64,000 nt of DNA from Hyunsoonleella aquatilis (GTDB lineage: Bacteria > Bacteroidota > Bacteroidia > Flavobacteriales > Flavobacteriaceae), in NCBI RefSeq assembly GCF_014270105.1, contig NZ_JACNMF010000002.1, forward strand, positions 310,001 through 374,000, written 5' to 3'. Shown here one piece after another: positions 44,582-54,660 of the stretch. Positions within the stretch are counted from its first letter, which is position 1, and the number at the start of each line of letters is the position of its first letter. Made by a program: the position numbers and the translations under genes. The notes below the pieces were generated by a model. It did not search any database. It was given only the letters and a program-made list of their open reading frames with translations, and was not told where the DNA came from.

Positions 44582-44899
44582 CTATAACGACGCTACATTT
44601 TTAGAATAGTCCACTTCCTTTAATTTTCCATCAACAACATAAACCCATTTACCTACTTTCTTGCCTTCTTTATAATAAGCGGTAACAATTTTGGCACCTT
44701 CCTTATCATATTTAATCCACTCGCCTTCTAATTTTCCATCGGCGGTATAGGATCCTGTTTGACTGATTTCACCATTATCATGGAAGTAAACCACATCAAT
44801 CAAATTGGTTTCTTTATTAAGGGTTAATGTTCTTTCTTTTTGAGCAAATGCTGATGCTCCTACAAATAAAACTGCTAATATTATGATATATTTTTTCAT
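44582..44899 (-). CDS. secreted MORN-repeat-like (YwqK-type) small protein
   Basis: The 105-aa protein has a signal peptide (to about Ala19) and two to three MORN/YwqK-type repeats (YFHDNGEISQTGSYTADGKLEGEWIKYDKEG, YYKEGKKVGKWVYVVDGK). Such genes are often mislabelled as toxin-antitoxin or nucleotidyltransferase proteins; no toxin neighbour is present. The function is unknown. It is transcribed against the TonB/lipoprotein pair. Confidence 0.78.
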   Translation of the reverse strand: MKKYIIILAVLFVGASAFAQKERTLTLNKETNLIDVVYFHDNGEISQTGSYTADGKLEGEWIKYDKEGAKIVTAYYKEGKKVGKWVYVVDGKLKEVDYSKNVASL

Positions 44900-44957
44900 G
44901 ACTGTGGGGTTTTATTTAATAATTACTTTACAAATGTATCATTAATTTTACTTTCAC

Positions 44958-44986
44958 GCAACATTTACATAACATTAAATTAACAT
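44958..44986 (+). promoter_or_regulatory. three 11-bp-phased Pho-box-like units far upstream of PiT
   Basis: GCAACAT (44958), ATAACAT (44969) and TTAACAT (44980) are in exact 11-bp phase. No matching -7 element lies 27 bp on, so this may be an auxiliary site. Confidence 0.45.
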
Positions 44987-45114
44987 TAAGAACATATAAT
45001 TCTGATTTTCAATTCATTACCAATGTTAAATTTTTTAAATTTTTTGGTAACATACTTAACATACAACATTCCCTAGTTTTTTTTCATGCGAAACATAAAA
45101 TCAGGGTGTAGAAC

Positions 45115-45160
45115 ATAACAATTCGTTAACATTGAGTTCGTCTAAAAACAAGACATTTGT
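45115..45160 (+). promoter_or_regulatory. Pho-box-like promoter of the PiT phosphate permease
   Basis: ATAACAA (45115) and TTAACAT (45126) are 11 bp apart. ACATTTGT at 45153-45160 has its TTTG at the same distance from the last unit as at 39.7 and 40.3 kb. Confidence 0.65.
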
Positions 45161-45184
45161 TCCTTAATTATTTCACTCTAATCA

Positions 45185-47464
45185 ATGGAGCATATTTATA
45201 TCTACATGCTGGTTGCCCTTGCTTTTTTGGCAATTGCAGATTTGATTGTTGGCGTTAGTAATGATGCTGTAAACTTCCTCAATTCGGCCATTGGCTCCAA
45301 GGCCGTTTCCTTTAAAACCATAATGATTGTAGCTAGTTTGGGCGTAGCCGTCGGTGCATTGAGCTCAAGTGGCATGATGGAGGTAGCAAGGAAAGGGATT
45401 TTCAACCCCAGCGAATTTATGTTCGATGAAATCATGATCATTTTTATGGCCGTGATGATTACCGATATCCTCCTTTTGGATTTTTTCAACACCCTCGGGT
45501 TACCTACGTCTACAACGGTTTCCATCGTTTTTGAACTTCTGGGTGCATCCGTTTGTATTGCATCTCTTAAGATTGCTGGGGACAACCAACAAAACATTTT
45601 GGACCTTGGAAACTATATCAATAATGAAAAGGCTATTGAGATTATACTGGGCATTTTACTTTCAGTAGTGGTTGCGTTTTCAATAGGAGCAATTATTCAA
45701 TACTTATCCAGATTACTGCTGACGTTTAATTTTCAGAATAAACCGATGGTTTTAGGGGCTATTTTTAGTGGTTTTGCGAATACTTCCATTTTGTATTTCA
45801 TTTTAATTAAAGGTGTAAAAAATGCTGCTTTTATGAGCAGTGATTTTAAAACTTTAATTACGGACAACAATCTTGCTCTTATCGGAATCAGCTTCGTAGT
45901 TTTTACGCTGATTTCCATGGCCTTGATGCAGTTTTTTAAACTAAATATTTACAAAATCATCATTGTCATTGGTACGTTTGCCCTTGCCGTGGCTTTTGCA
46001 GGAAACGATTTGGTAAACTTTATTGGTGTGCCAATCGCGGCCTATAATTCCTATGAAGCATGGTCGGTAAGCAGTGTATTGCCCACGGAATACGCAATGG
46101 TAGCTTTAAGTGAACCTGTTGCCACAAAACCTTTTCTATTACTTCTTGCCGGGTTGATTATGGTATTGACCCTTTGGTTTTCAAGTAAGGCCCGAGCAGT
46201 TGTAAAAACATCCGTAGATTTATCCAGACAGGACGATGTAAAAGAACGTTTTGAGCCAAATTTCCTTTCTAGAAACATTGTACGAATGACAATTGCAGCC
46301 TCCGAAAGCTTTAATAGTTTTTTGCCGCAATCCACCAAAAATTATATTGAAAAGCAATTTGCAGACCATAAGGTAACCACGGCCATAAAACCAAAGGATT
46401 TGCCTGCTTTTGACTTAGTAAGGGCCTCGGTAAACCTAATGGTTGCCAGTGTATTGATTTCAATAGCCACTTCGATGAAATTGCCTTTATCCACCACTTA
46501 TGTAACCTTTATGGTAGCTATGGGAACTTCTTTGGCAGACCGTGCTTGGGGAGCAGAAAGTGCGGTTTATAGGGTAGCTGGGGTACTCAATGTTATTGGT
46601 GGTTGGTTTTTTACGGCTTTAAGTGCTTTTATTGCCGCAGCCATTATGGCTTTAATTTTATATTATGGAGGTGCTTATGCCTTAACCGCTCTGCTGATTT
46701 TTGCCGCAGTTGTACTTATAAAGAACTACCTTACCCATAAAAAACAATCCAGAGAGCAAAAAATCGAAGATACCTTACATAAAGCCGAAAGCAGCTCTAC
46801 TCAGGGCGTCATTCTAGAAAGTGCGGGCAACATCTCCAATGTAGTGAGGCGAGGTAATAAAATTTACTCCAGTGCCGTGAACGGTCTGGCCACGCACAAT
46901 TTAAAACTGCTCAAAAAGAATAAGAATCAAATCGAAAAGCTGTCTAACGAAATTGACGACTTAAAGGATAATATCTATTATTTTATTAAAAACCTGGAAG
47001 ATCCAAGCGTTAATGCCAGTAACTTTTATATCAGTGTCTTAAGCTTGTTACAAGACATGGCACAATCTTTAAACTATATATCAAATGCCAGTTTCAAGCA
47101 TGTTAACAACAACCACAATAAGTTAAAATTCAGCCAAATAAAGGAATTGAAGGAAGTGGATGCTGTTTTGGAGCAGATTTTTACAAATACTAAACAGGCT
47201 TTTGATTCCGGATCTTTTGAAGAAATTGGCAAAGTATTGAGCGAGAAGCACAAGCTTTTTGACCTTGTTACTGAAAAAATCCAAAGACAAGTAGAGCGCA
47301 CCCGGTCTGAAGAATCTAGCCCAAAAAACACAACGCTTTACTTCAGTTTGCTACTTGAAACCAAGGATTTGCTAAAAGCGACTATGAGCTTATTAGAGGA
47401 GTACTACAATGCCCATGATGATTCAGTACAACCTGCAACCGTTCATGGTCAGGAAGAGGAGTAA
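45185..47464 (+). CDS. PiT family inorganic phosphate transporter fused to a PhoU/DUF47-like domain
   Basis: The 759-aa protein has N-terminal PiT signature GVSNDAVNFLNSAIGSK (about 23-39) and the second, C-terminal PiT half with VASVLISIATSMKLPLSTTYVTFM (about 419-442), as in the PHO4 family. Twelve or more helices end near residue 515. A long cytoplasmic helical domain (about 530-740) resembles PhoU/DUF47 proteins that regulate phosphate uptake. It takes up phosphate with a cation. The upstream Pho-box-like sites and the neighbouring receptor pair point to phosphate-starvation control. Confidence 0.92.
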   Translation: MEHIYIYMLVALAFLAIADLIVGVSNDAVNFLNSAIGSKAVSFKTIMIVASLGVAVGALSSSGMMEVARKGIFNPSEFMFDEIMIIFMAVMITDILLLDFFNTLGLPTSTTVSIVFELLGASVCIASLKIAGDNQQNILDLGNYINNEKAIEIILGILLSVVVAFSIGAIIQYLSRLLLTFNFQNKPMVLGAIFSGFANTSILYFILIKGVKNAAFMSSDFKTLITDNNLALIGISFVVFTLISMALMQFFKLNIYKIIIVIGTFALAVAFAGNDLVNFIGVPIAAYNSYEAWSVSSVLPTEYAMVALSEPVATKPFLLLLAGLIMVLTLWFSSKARAVVKTSVDLSRQDDVKERFEPNFLSRNIVRMTIAASESFNSFLPQSTKNYIEKQFADHKVTTAIKPKDLPAFDLVRASVNLMVASVLISIATSMKLPLSTTYVTFMVAMGTSLADRAWGAESAVYRVAGVLNVIGGWFFTALSAFIAAAIMALILYYGGAYALTALLIFAAVVLIKNYLTHKKQSREQKIEDTLHKAESSSTQGVILESAGNISNVVRRGNKIYSSAVNGLATHNLKLLKKNKNQIEKLSNEIDDLKDNIYYFIKNLEDPSVNASNFYISVLSLLQDMAQSLNYISNASFKHVNNNHNKLKFSQIKELKEVDAVLEQIFTNTKQAFDSGSFEEIGKVLSEKHKLFDLVTEKIQRQVERTRSEESSPKNTTLYFSLLLETKDLLKATMSLLEEYYNAHDDSVQPATVHGQEEE

Positions 47465-47469
47465 AGCAA

Positions 47470-49944
47470 TTAAAACTCCCGTTTTCCAAATTCACTATCA
47501 ATAAACTTGGATTTGTTTTTCCCCTGTTTAAAGGTATATGACAGATTTAGGATGATCATATCCACCTCGTAAATGTAATTGGTGGTGGTAAAAAATTCAT
47601 TTTCCCGCCAGGTTGTAATGCGTTGTTCATTGGTATCCAATAGGCCCATGTCAATATTTTGCCATTGCAGGGTTGCTGTTAACCGATTATCCACAAACGA
47701 TTTTTGAAACGTGAGATTTGGCGAGTAAAACCTTGAATCCTCACCTTGTGCTGTATTTCTATCCGAAAGATAATTGAATGTGAACTGCAACGAAGCATTC
47801 TCCCAAAACCGCCAGGTGGAGTTTAAATTAACGGAATAGATTGTGGCATCCGTTTCTACAGATCTATTATCAAAACTTCCATCTATGGAATAGTTGTAAA
47901 TATTTGCCCCAATAAAATTAGTCCAGTTTTTGGTAGGTTTTAGTTCTGCCCCCACCTCCAAACCGATGGACTTTGCATTGCCCACATTGGAATATATCCT
48001 GTTTAAAATCGTATCGTTATAAATGGTATTTACACGATTTACCACGTTATCAACGTGCCTGAAATATCCAGTGGCAAAAATGGAATTACCTCCTTTTAAC
48101 TTTTTCGTGACTCCAACTTCAACCAAATCAATAAACTCTGGCCTTAAGTTTTTATCCCCTTGTTCCAAAGTTTCAGAATGCTCGCGCTCTGCAAATGGAT
48201 TCATTTTAAAAGTAGAATTCCGTTCCACACGCCTGCTGTAGGCCACTTTCATTTTTGTGTTCTCATTAATTTCATATTGGAACGATGCCGACGGATACAA
48301 TTTCACAAAATCGTAAAACAATGTTTCATCTACGGTGTTGGTTTTATCTTTCAGTCTGAACTCCCTGTCCATCACCTCCAAACGCGCCCCCGCGGCGTAC
48401 TCCCATTTACCACTTTTCCCAGAAAGTTGAGCGTATCCAGAGTGAATCGTTCTTTCCAAATCCACTTCACTTGAAAACTCAGGCACCAATTGAAAATCAT
48501 CATTAAAATCTGTTCGCCTTTCATAAACAAAATCTCCAGTATGTGATAAATCTCGATATTGATATCCCGTTTCTAAAGTTCCAAAATCAAAAGGTTTGAA
48601 CTTATAATCCACTTGAAAACGCACACCATTCAGAGGATTATCATTGGTATTGAATTCATCCTGAAATAAAATTGAACGATTGGGCTCGCCTAAATTTTGA
48701 TTCACCGTAGGCCCTCCCAAAAGTGTGTATTCATAAAGAAAAGTGGCCGACAATTCCGAATCATTTTCAAAACTATGAGTCCAATCCAAGCTCCCTAAAA
48801 CAAAATCCCCTTTGCGTTCTCTTAAATTATGGTTGAAATACTGAAAGGTATAATCCCTATTGTTGCTATCTGCCGGAGTGACGGAATGGTTGTCAAAATA
48901 AACGATATCCGCCAATCGTGCTTTGCTTCGCTTTCCAGCGAAAAAGCCAAACGAGTACGTATCTGATGCGCTTGGCGTAAAATCTACGGTAAATCTTCCA
49001 CTATAATTCTCCTCGTCAAAACTACGTTCTCCGGCAGATGGAAATTGTGTTTTTGTATCATTGATGATGGTGAATACGTCTCCTTCCCGTCTTCCTCCCA
49101 AATCATTTCTCTGGTAATTTGCACCTAACGAGATATTCCATTTTTCAGTCCTGACATTATAAGTCGCATCAATACCATGGCGTTTGTGCGACACTTCGTT
49201 GCCATAAGTTTCAATGGAAGGTAATCCGCCTTTTATATTGATTTGACCAAAAGCACCATCCACAGCCCCTTTTTTGGTCAAAATATTAATAATACCGGCC
49301 TTTCCTTCTGGATCATATTTAGCTGACGGGGCGGTAATCACTTCAACATTTTCAATAGCATTGGCAGGCAATTGCGCTATGAGATTACTAGCATTACCTT
49401 GAATGGGTTTACCATTCAAAAGCACAACAAAACCTGCACTTCCCCGTACACTGATTTCACCTTGACTATCCACACTTACTGAAGGCAGATTTCGAATCAC
49501 ATCAATTCCAGAACCACCTTGGGCACTTTTAAATTTTGAAGCTTCAAACACCTGGCGGTCAATTTTATTCACCACCGTATTTCGCTCTGCGTTAACCACC
49601 ACTTCATTCAGGTCTGACCCAAGCGACAATTGGATAACGCCCAAATCAATGTTTTCACCATTTCGGTTTACCACAATATTTTCAAAACGTTTGATTTCAT
49701 AACCCAAAAAGGATGCTTCCAGATAATATGTACCCTTTCTGATACCTTCAATTTGAAACAACCCATTAATATCCGATACCACGCCTGTTATCAAAGTTTT
49801 GTCATCTTGGGCAAATAATGCCACGGTGGCGTATTCCAAAGACGCTTCTTGTTCATCTACAACTTTACCCATTATTTGGGCTTGAACCTGATTGACACCA
49901 ATTAAACACAACAGTGCAAATACGGGAAGAATCGTTCGTAACAT
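47470..49944 (-). CDS. TonB-dependent receptor-like protein with N-terminal CarboxypepD_reg domain
   Basis: The 824-aa protein has a signal peptide ending VQAQ. A CarboxypepD_reg domain (about 24-105), a plug (VIRNLPSVSVDSQGEISVRGSAGFVVLLNG) and an outer-membrane barrel of the OMP_b-brl_3 type follow. It lies 5 bp from the PiT stop, convergent, but has no Pho-box-like sites upstream, so it is not clearly part of that regulon. Ligand unknown. Confidence 0.9.
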   Translation of the reverse strand: MLRTILPVFALLCLIGVNQVQAQIMGKVVDEQEASLEYATVALFAQDDKTLITGVVSDINGLFQIEGIRKGTYYLEASFLGYEIKRFENIVVNRNGENIDLGVIQLSLGSDLNEVVVNAERNTVVNKIDRQVFEASKFKSAQGGSGIDVIRNLPSVSVDSQGEISVRGSAGFVVLLNGKPIQGNASNLIAQLPANAIENVEVITAPSAKYDPEGKAGIINILTKKGAVDGAFGQINIKGGLPSIETYGNEVSHKRHGIDATYNVRTEKWNISLGANYQRNDLGGRREGDVFTIINDTKTQFPSAGERSFDEENYSGRFTVDFTPSASDTYSFGFFAGKRSKARLADIVYFDNHSVTPADSNNRDYTFQYFNHNLRERKGDFVLGSLDWTHSFENDSELSATFLYEYTLLGGPTVNQNLGEPNRSILFQDEFNTNDNPLNGVRFQVDYKFKPFDFGTLETGYQYRDLSHTGDFVYERRTDFNDDFQLVPEFSSEVDLERTIHSGYAQLSGKSGKWEYAAGARLEVMDREFRLKDKTNTVDETLFYDFVKLYPSASFQYEINENTKMKVAYSRRVERNSTFKMNPFAEREHSETLEQGDKNLRPEFIDLVEVGVTKKLKGGNSIFATGYFRHVDNVVNRVNTIYNDTILNRIYSNVGNAKSIGLEVGAELKPTKNWTNFIGANIYNYSIDGSFDNRSVETDATIYSVNLNSTWRFWENASLQFTFNYLSDRNTAQGEDSRFYSPNLTFQKSFVDNRLTATLQWQNIDMGLLDTNEQRITTWRENEFFTTTNYIYEVDMIILNLSYTFKQGKNKSKFIDSEFGKREF

Positions 49945-50170
49945 AAACGTTTTTTTGATAGAGTTCTTTTATCGCTGCAAAACTAAACAATCAAACCGTC
50001 ATTATTCCTTTAAATGAACAGAATATGAGGGCATATGATTTTATTTTGACAAAGTAATTCACTTTGAACTTTCCTTTTGATAAATCGTAAAATATGATAA
50101 AATAATTTTAAGTCGAAACATCTAAATCTTAATCCATTACGTAAATGATACAAACCTAAAGTTATTAATT

Positions 50171-51034
50171 ATGAAGAAAATTTCTATGTTGCTACTTGTA
50201 GCAATCGTCGCCTTTTCATGTGTTTCAAAAAAGAAATACGTAGCACTTCAGCAGGAAAACGGTGAAATCAAAAGCGAATTACAAAAAACAAAAGTTGCAA
50301 AAGAGGATTTAGAGGCTAAATTTGCTAAAATCGAGGCAAGAGTGGATGCTTACAATTCTAAAATTGCAACGCTTAAACAAGAAAACGACACTAAATTAGA
50401 TGTTGTTGGTAACGTTGCAGTAATTTCTAAAGCCACAAAGGCAAAAATGCAGGAAACACTTAAAAATGTTGACCCGGCTAAATTGGCTGAAGCTAAAACT
50501 CTTAAGGATTCCATGAACCTTGCTGTAGCGTACAACTTGGAAAAAACCATCAGCGAAAGCAACATGAACGAAGATGAGGATTTTGCAGTAAACATCAACG
50601 AAACTGTTGTGATGATTTCTATAGCAGACGATATGTTGTTCAACACTGGAAGCTATAGATTGAGCTCTAAAGCTGATATTGTACTTAAAAAATTGGCTGA
50701 TGTTATAAATTCTGAGCCTAGCCTTGACGTTATGGTAGAAGGTCATACTGATTCAAGAACAATTAGTACTGAGTTTTTGGCTGATAACTGGGATTTGAGC
50801 GTTATGAGAGCAACATCTGTGGTGCGTAAACTTCAAGAGAAATACGAGGTTGCCCCAGAGAAATTGATTGCTTCTGGAAGAAGTAGTTACCAACCTGTTG
50901 CTGAAAACGATACAAGAGAAAATAGAGCTAAAAATAGACGTACAAGAATTATCATTCTTCCAAACATTGATAAATTCTTTGCCCTAATGGCAGATAACGA
51001 CAATACCGTTGCTGAAAATACTATTTTGGATTAA
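50171..51034 (+). CDS. OmpA family lipoprotein
   Basis: The 287-aa protein has lipobox AFSC (Cys17) and a coiled coil (about 25-90, QQENGEIKSELQKTKVAKEDLEAK). The C-terminal OmpA domain has DVMVEGHTDSRTISTEFLADNWDLSVMRATSVVRKL (about 185-225). It anchors the outer membrane to peptidoglycan. It stands alone and ends at a strong terminator. Confidence 0.9.
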   Translation: MKKISMLLLVAIVAFSCVSKKKYVALQQENGEIKSELQKTKVAKEDLEAKFAKIEARVDAYNSKIATLKQENDTKLDVVGNVAVISKATKAKMQETLKNVDPAKLAEAKTLKDSMNLAVAYNLEKTISESNMNEDEDFAVNINETVVMISIADDMLFNTGSYRLSSKADIVLKKLADVINSEPSLDVMVEGHTDSRTISTEFLADNWDLSVMRATSVVRKLQEKYEVAPEKLIASGRSSYQPVAENDTRENRAKNRRTRIIILPNIDKFFALMADNDNTVAENTILD

Positions 51035-51061
51035 ACTTTAAGAAAAGTTCATGCAAAACAC

Positions 51062-51095
51062 AAAAAAGCATCACGCGAAGGCGTGATGCTTTTTT
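51062..51095 (+). terminator. intrinsic terminator of the OmpA lipoprotein gene
   Basis: A 15-bp stem (51062-51076 with 51081-51095) with a GAAG loop and T-run. Confidence 0.92.
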
Positions 51096-51145
51096 TAATT
51101 ATAAATTTGGGGTTCCCCCTTTCGAGGGAACCTTTGTTTATATTA

Positions 51146-52936
51146 CTAGCCTTCGCAACTAGCACATTCCTTTTTCTGCTTGAATTTTTGAGCTGCATTC
51201 ATACTGTGCTGGTAGTACAATGACTTTAGCCCTAATTTCCAAGCCGTAACATATATTTTATTAATATCTTTTACTGGCATATCAGGATGTACAATGATAT
51301 TTACAGACTGTCCCTGATCTATATGGTTTTGCCTGTTTGCCGCCTGATATACGATTGTTAACTGATCAATTTCAGAATAGGTTTTAAATACATCACGCTC
51401 TTCTTCTGTCAAAAATTCTAAATGCTGAACAGAACCATCATGGTCCCGAATACTTCGCCATACCTCAGCAGTGTTCATGCCTTTTTCTTCAAGAAGATTT
51501 AACAGGTAAGGATTCTTAATCGTAGTCTTTATTTTTGCAATATCTTTCACGTAAATATTAGACCAAATTGGCTCAATACCTTGTGACACCTGACCTAAAA
51601 TAAACGCTGAGGATGTTGTTGGGGCAATCGCATTTAATGTAGCATTACGTCTGCCATAACCTTTTAACACTTCGGGTTCTCCAAATAATTTGGCCAATTC
51701 TTCAGATGCTTTATAAGACTTCTCTTCAATAGTTTTAAATATTTCACTATTTAAATTAAAGGCTTCCTGACTATCAAAAGCCAACATTTTAGATTGCAAT
51801 AACGAATGCCATCCCAAAGCTCCTAAACCCAATGCTCTATTGGACTTTGCAAAATTGTAGGCACGCTCCATGAACATAAACGTTTGCCTATCGTCCAAAT
51901 CATCCGAGTCTCTGTATTCCTCCAGTTTTTCTGTAAATTCTGTGATAACGGCATCCAAAAAGCACACCATGGTCTCAACGGCATCCGTATCTTTCCACTT
52001 GTCATAGTGCAATAAGTTTATTGAAGACAATACGCATACAAAAGACCATTCTTCATTTGACGGCAACATAATCTCAGTACAAAGGTTACTAGCTACAATT
52101 GGATGTTTTTTGTCTTTATAAACGTCCGCCGCTCCATTATTTGCCTTGTCCTTAAAGAATATATAGGGATATCCTATTTCTCCCCTACGCTGAATTACCT
52201 TGGCCCAAATAGCACGTTTTTCAACATCACCTTCAATCATTTCTTCCATCCACTTATCGGTAACAGATACACCATGAGTTAACTCTTGGATAGAATTTCC
52301 TTCTGTACCAATTTCTAGAAATTCATGAATATCTTGGTGTTCCACAGGTAAATAAGGCGAAAAACGACCTCTTCTTACAGAACCTTGGCTTACAACATCT
52401 ACCATTTTTTCAAACAGTTGCATGATGTGTACCGCTCCTGAAGACTCTCCGTTATTTTTTACAGGAGCACCCCGATGTCTTAAATTTCCAAAATATCCTG
52501 ACGTTCCGCCACCTAATTTAGACATCATCCCTACTTCGGACTGAGTGTATAAAATATTGCCCATATCGTCCGCAATATTGGATCCGAAACAACTTATCGG
52601 TAAGCCCCTCTTTTTTCCGAAATTGGACCATACCGGTGAAGCCAAAGAGAAAAATCCTTCGCCCATATACTTATAAAACTTGTCCGCAAACCCGTCAATT
52701 TTAAGAATCTGTTCAGCTCTATCGGCAATTTCACGAATACGCTGTTCAGGGGTTGCCCCTTCCGTTAAATAACCAGACGCTAAAAATTTACGGCTATTCT
52801 CTGTTAACCATTCAAATTTAGGCTCAGTTTCAGGTTGATTGGCATTCTTAAACTGCGCCTTTCTCGCATTAAGTAATTGGTCGTAGTTTGATTGTTGCTC
52901 TGTTTTGGTTTCTTGTAGGTGGTCTTTGATTTTCAT
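51146..52936 (-). CDS. nrdA: class I ribonucleotide reductase large subunit, without ATP-cone
   Basis: The 596-aa protein reduces NDPs to dNDPs. Active-site motifs include PISCFGSN (about 113-120), NLCTEIMLPS and the C-terminal redox pair Cys591/Cys594 in CASC. There is no N-terminal ATP-cone, and the chain is about 150 residues shorter than E. coli NrdA. The allosteric domain is instead on the partner NrdB. It lies 3 bp after nrdB in the same operon. Confidence 0.94.
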   Translation of the reverse strand: MKIKDHLQETKTEQQSNYDQLLNARKAQFKNANQPETEPKFEWLTENSRKFLASGYLTEGATPEQRIREIADRAEQILKIDGFADKFYKYMGEGFFSLASPVWSNFGKKRGLPISCFGSNIADDMGNILYTQSEVGMMSKLGGGTSGYFGNLRHRGAPVKNNGESSGAVHIMQLFEKMVDVVSQGSVRRGRFSPYLPVEHQDIHEFLEIGTEGNSIQELTHGVSVTDKWMEEMIEGDVEKRAIWAKVIQRRGEIGYPYIFFKDKANNGAADVYKDKKHPIVASNLCTEIMLPSNEEWSFVCVLSSINLLHYDKWKDTDAVETMVCFLDAVITEFTEKLEEYRDSDDLDDRQTFMFMERAYNFAKSNRALGLGALGWHSLLQSKMLAFDSQEAFNLNSEIFKTIEEKSYKASEELAKLFGEPEVLKGYGRRNATLNAIAPTTSSAFILGQVSQGIEPIWSNIYVKDIAKIKTTIKNPYLLNLLEEKGMNTAEVWRSIRDHDGSVQHLEFLTEEERDVFKTYSEIDQLTIVYQAANRQNHIDQGQSVNIIVHPDMPVKDINKIYVTAWKLGLKSLYYQHSMNAAQKFKQKKECASCEG

Positions 52937-52939
52937 AGT

Positions 52940-54214
52940 TTAAAAAAGGTCGTCACTGGTTATACTTTTTGTTCTTTTGCTATAGTTAATGGATCGTTTA
53001 ACAAAGAAATCGCCGTGCTTGGTACCGATTATTTCATCATCAAACCATTCGGTTTGCGTTAACAAGTCTTCATTAATTTCAAATACCTTTTCTATGCCGA
53101 TGCTTTCCAATGAATTATTGAATCGTTTTTTGATAAATTCATTAACCACATCTTTAGGTAAGAAATCTAATTCGCCTGCTTCAAAAATCCAATCTACAAT
53201 GTCGCTTTCAGCGTTATAAGCTTCTTTGCATATCTCTTGAATTTTTACGTTATAATCGTCTCCAAACCAACTTGGATTTTCTTTCTTTATAATTTTAATC
53301 ACATCAATACCAAAATCCCCATGTATTTGCTCCTCCTTTGATGTTGCTTCAACCACATTAGAAATACCCTTCAACATATTTTTGTGCTTGTTGAAAGCCA
53401 TGATAATTAAAAACTGTGAAAACAGAGACACATGTTCTATAAACAACGAGAACAATAAAATAGACTCTGCATATTCCTGTATATTTTCGCTTTTCGAATT
53501 TTTAAGCGCGGTTTCCAAATAATGTACCCGACGCATAATTACCGGCTTCTTTTTAAGGGCTTTAAACTCAGCATTCAATCCCAATATTTCCAACAAATGA
53601 GAGTACGCATCGTGATGGCGCACTTCACTTTCAGCAAAAGTGGCTCCTACCGACCCTATTTCTGGTTTTGGCATTTTTTGATAAATGTCTCCCCAGAATG
53701 TCTTTACCGCTACCTCAATTTGAGAAATAGCCAACATTGTATTTTTAATTGCTGATTTCTCTACATCATTAAGACGCGCCTTAAAATCCTGAATATCACT
53801 AGTGAAGTTGAATTCAGTATGAATCCAATACGAATGCCTAATTGCGCTTACGTATTCATACAAATCTGGATACTCGTATGGCTTCAGGTTAACACGCTTT
53901 TCAAAAATATTAGTCTGTCGTTTCCTTGCCTGTTCGTCCCTATATAAAATGTAAGCCTTCGCCGCATCATGAAACGCACTGTCCATCAATTTATCTTCTA
54001 CAATATCCTGTACCTGCTCCACATTAGGCACATACCTTGCATCAAGTGCCTTTCTAGCAAGCAGAGACTCAAAAACCCGGTTAGAAATATCCTGGGCATC
54101 CTGTCTTGTACCATGATTTACCGAAAGCATGGCCTTCTCTACGGCGTTTGTAATTTTGTCTAGTACGAAAGGCGTCGTTTCGTAATCCCGTTTAATGATG
54201 TGAGTTATTTCCAT
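52940..54214 (-). CDS. nrdB: ribonucleotide reductase radical subunit with N-terminal ATP-cone
   Basis: The 424-aa NrdB makes the radical used by NrdA. Residues 1-93 are an ATP-cone (IKRDYETTPFVLDKITNAVEKAM... VQDIVEDKLM), followed by the metal-binding core with ESEVRHHDAYSHLL and EEQIHGDFG. ATP-cones usually sit on NrdA; attachment to NrdB is described in some Bacteroidota and drives dATP inhibition through NrdB tetramers. I chose ATG 54214, which begins at MEITHIIKRDYE; an upstream ATG adds 27 residues of unlike composition. Confidence 0.93.
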   Translation of the reverse strand: MEITHIIKRDYETTPFVLDKITNAVEKAMLSVNHGTRQDAQDISNRVFESLLARKALDARYVPNVEQVQDIVEDKLMDSAFHDAAKAYILYRDEQARKRQTNIFEKRVNLKPYEYPDLYEYVSAIRHSYWIHTEFNFTSDIQDFKARLNDVEKSAIKNTMLAISQIEVAVKTFWGDIYQKMPKPEIGSVGATFAESEVRHHDAYSHLLEILGLNAEFKALKKKPVIMRRVHYLETALKNSKSENIQEYAESILLFSLFIEHVSLFSQFLIIMAFNKHKNMLKGISNVVEATSKEEQIHGDFGIDVIKIIKKENPSWFGDDYNVKIQEICKEAYNAESDIVDWIFEAGELDFLPKDVVNEFIKKRFNNSLESIGIEKVFEINEDLLTQTEWFDDEIIGTKHGDFFVKRSINYSKRTKSITSDDLF

Positions 54215-54660
54215 CTGTAGTATAGTGGTTAAATTTTGACATACAATATCCTGCAGAGACCAGCCCTGTTTTTTTAAAATTGGTGTTGAATCCATTTTTT
54301 AAATGCCTTCAACGCGTATTACGGATTGCTAAATAAATTTTCGGTTAATCTCTAAAACCTTTTAACAAATCCATTAACAAACTAAAAAATTTGTGTGTTT
54401 TGCCTAGAAATTAGCGAAACAAAGATTGCAAAATGATTAATAGGTTTTTAAGCACGAGCAAAAACCTTTTCAACAAGTTTTTAACAAACAATTAATCCCT
54501 TAAAAATCAATAAGTTTACACAAAAAAATATTTATAATGCTGATTATCAGTGATTTAATAAAAATTGAAATCGTAAAAGTTTACAGAAAAAAATAATGTC
54601 AAAAACAGCTTGAACCCTTATTTTTTCGGTACTTTAATAAGGTTTTTTTGTTAATTTTTT
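54215..54660. other. AT-rich gap upstream of nrdB with one hairpin
   Basis: This 446-bp stretch has no gene I can support. It holds a hairpin with perfect 8-bp arms AGGTTTTT (54442-54449) and AAAAACCT (54460-54467), and long T/A tracts. I found no clear NrdR box or DnaA box by eye. It must contain the nrdBA promoter. Confidence 0.5.

Noticed and set aside
44582-44899. YwqK-type antitoxin
   Set aside because: It has a signal peptide and no toxin partner; the label comes from misannotation of MORN repeats.
45047-45069. GTAACAT, TTAACAT and ACAACAT as a fourth phased array
   Set aside because: Their spacing is 9 and 7 bp, not 11.
54300-54660. Replication origin in the AT-rich gap
   Set aside because: No clear DnaA-box cluster and no replication gene nearby.
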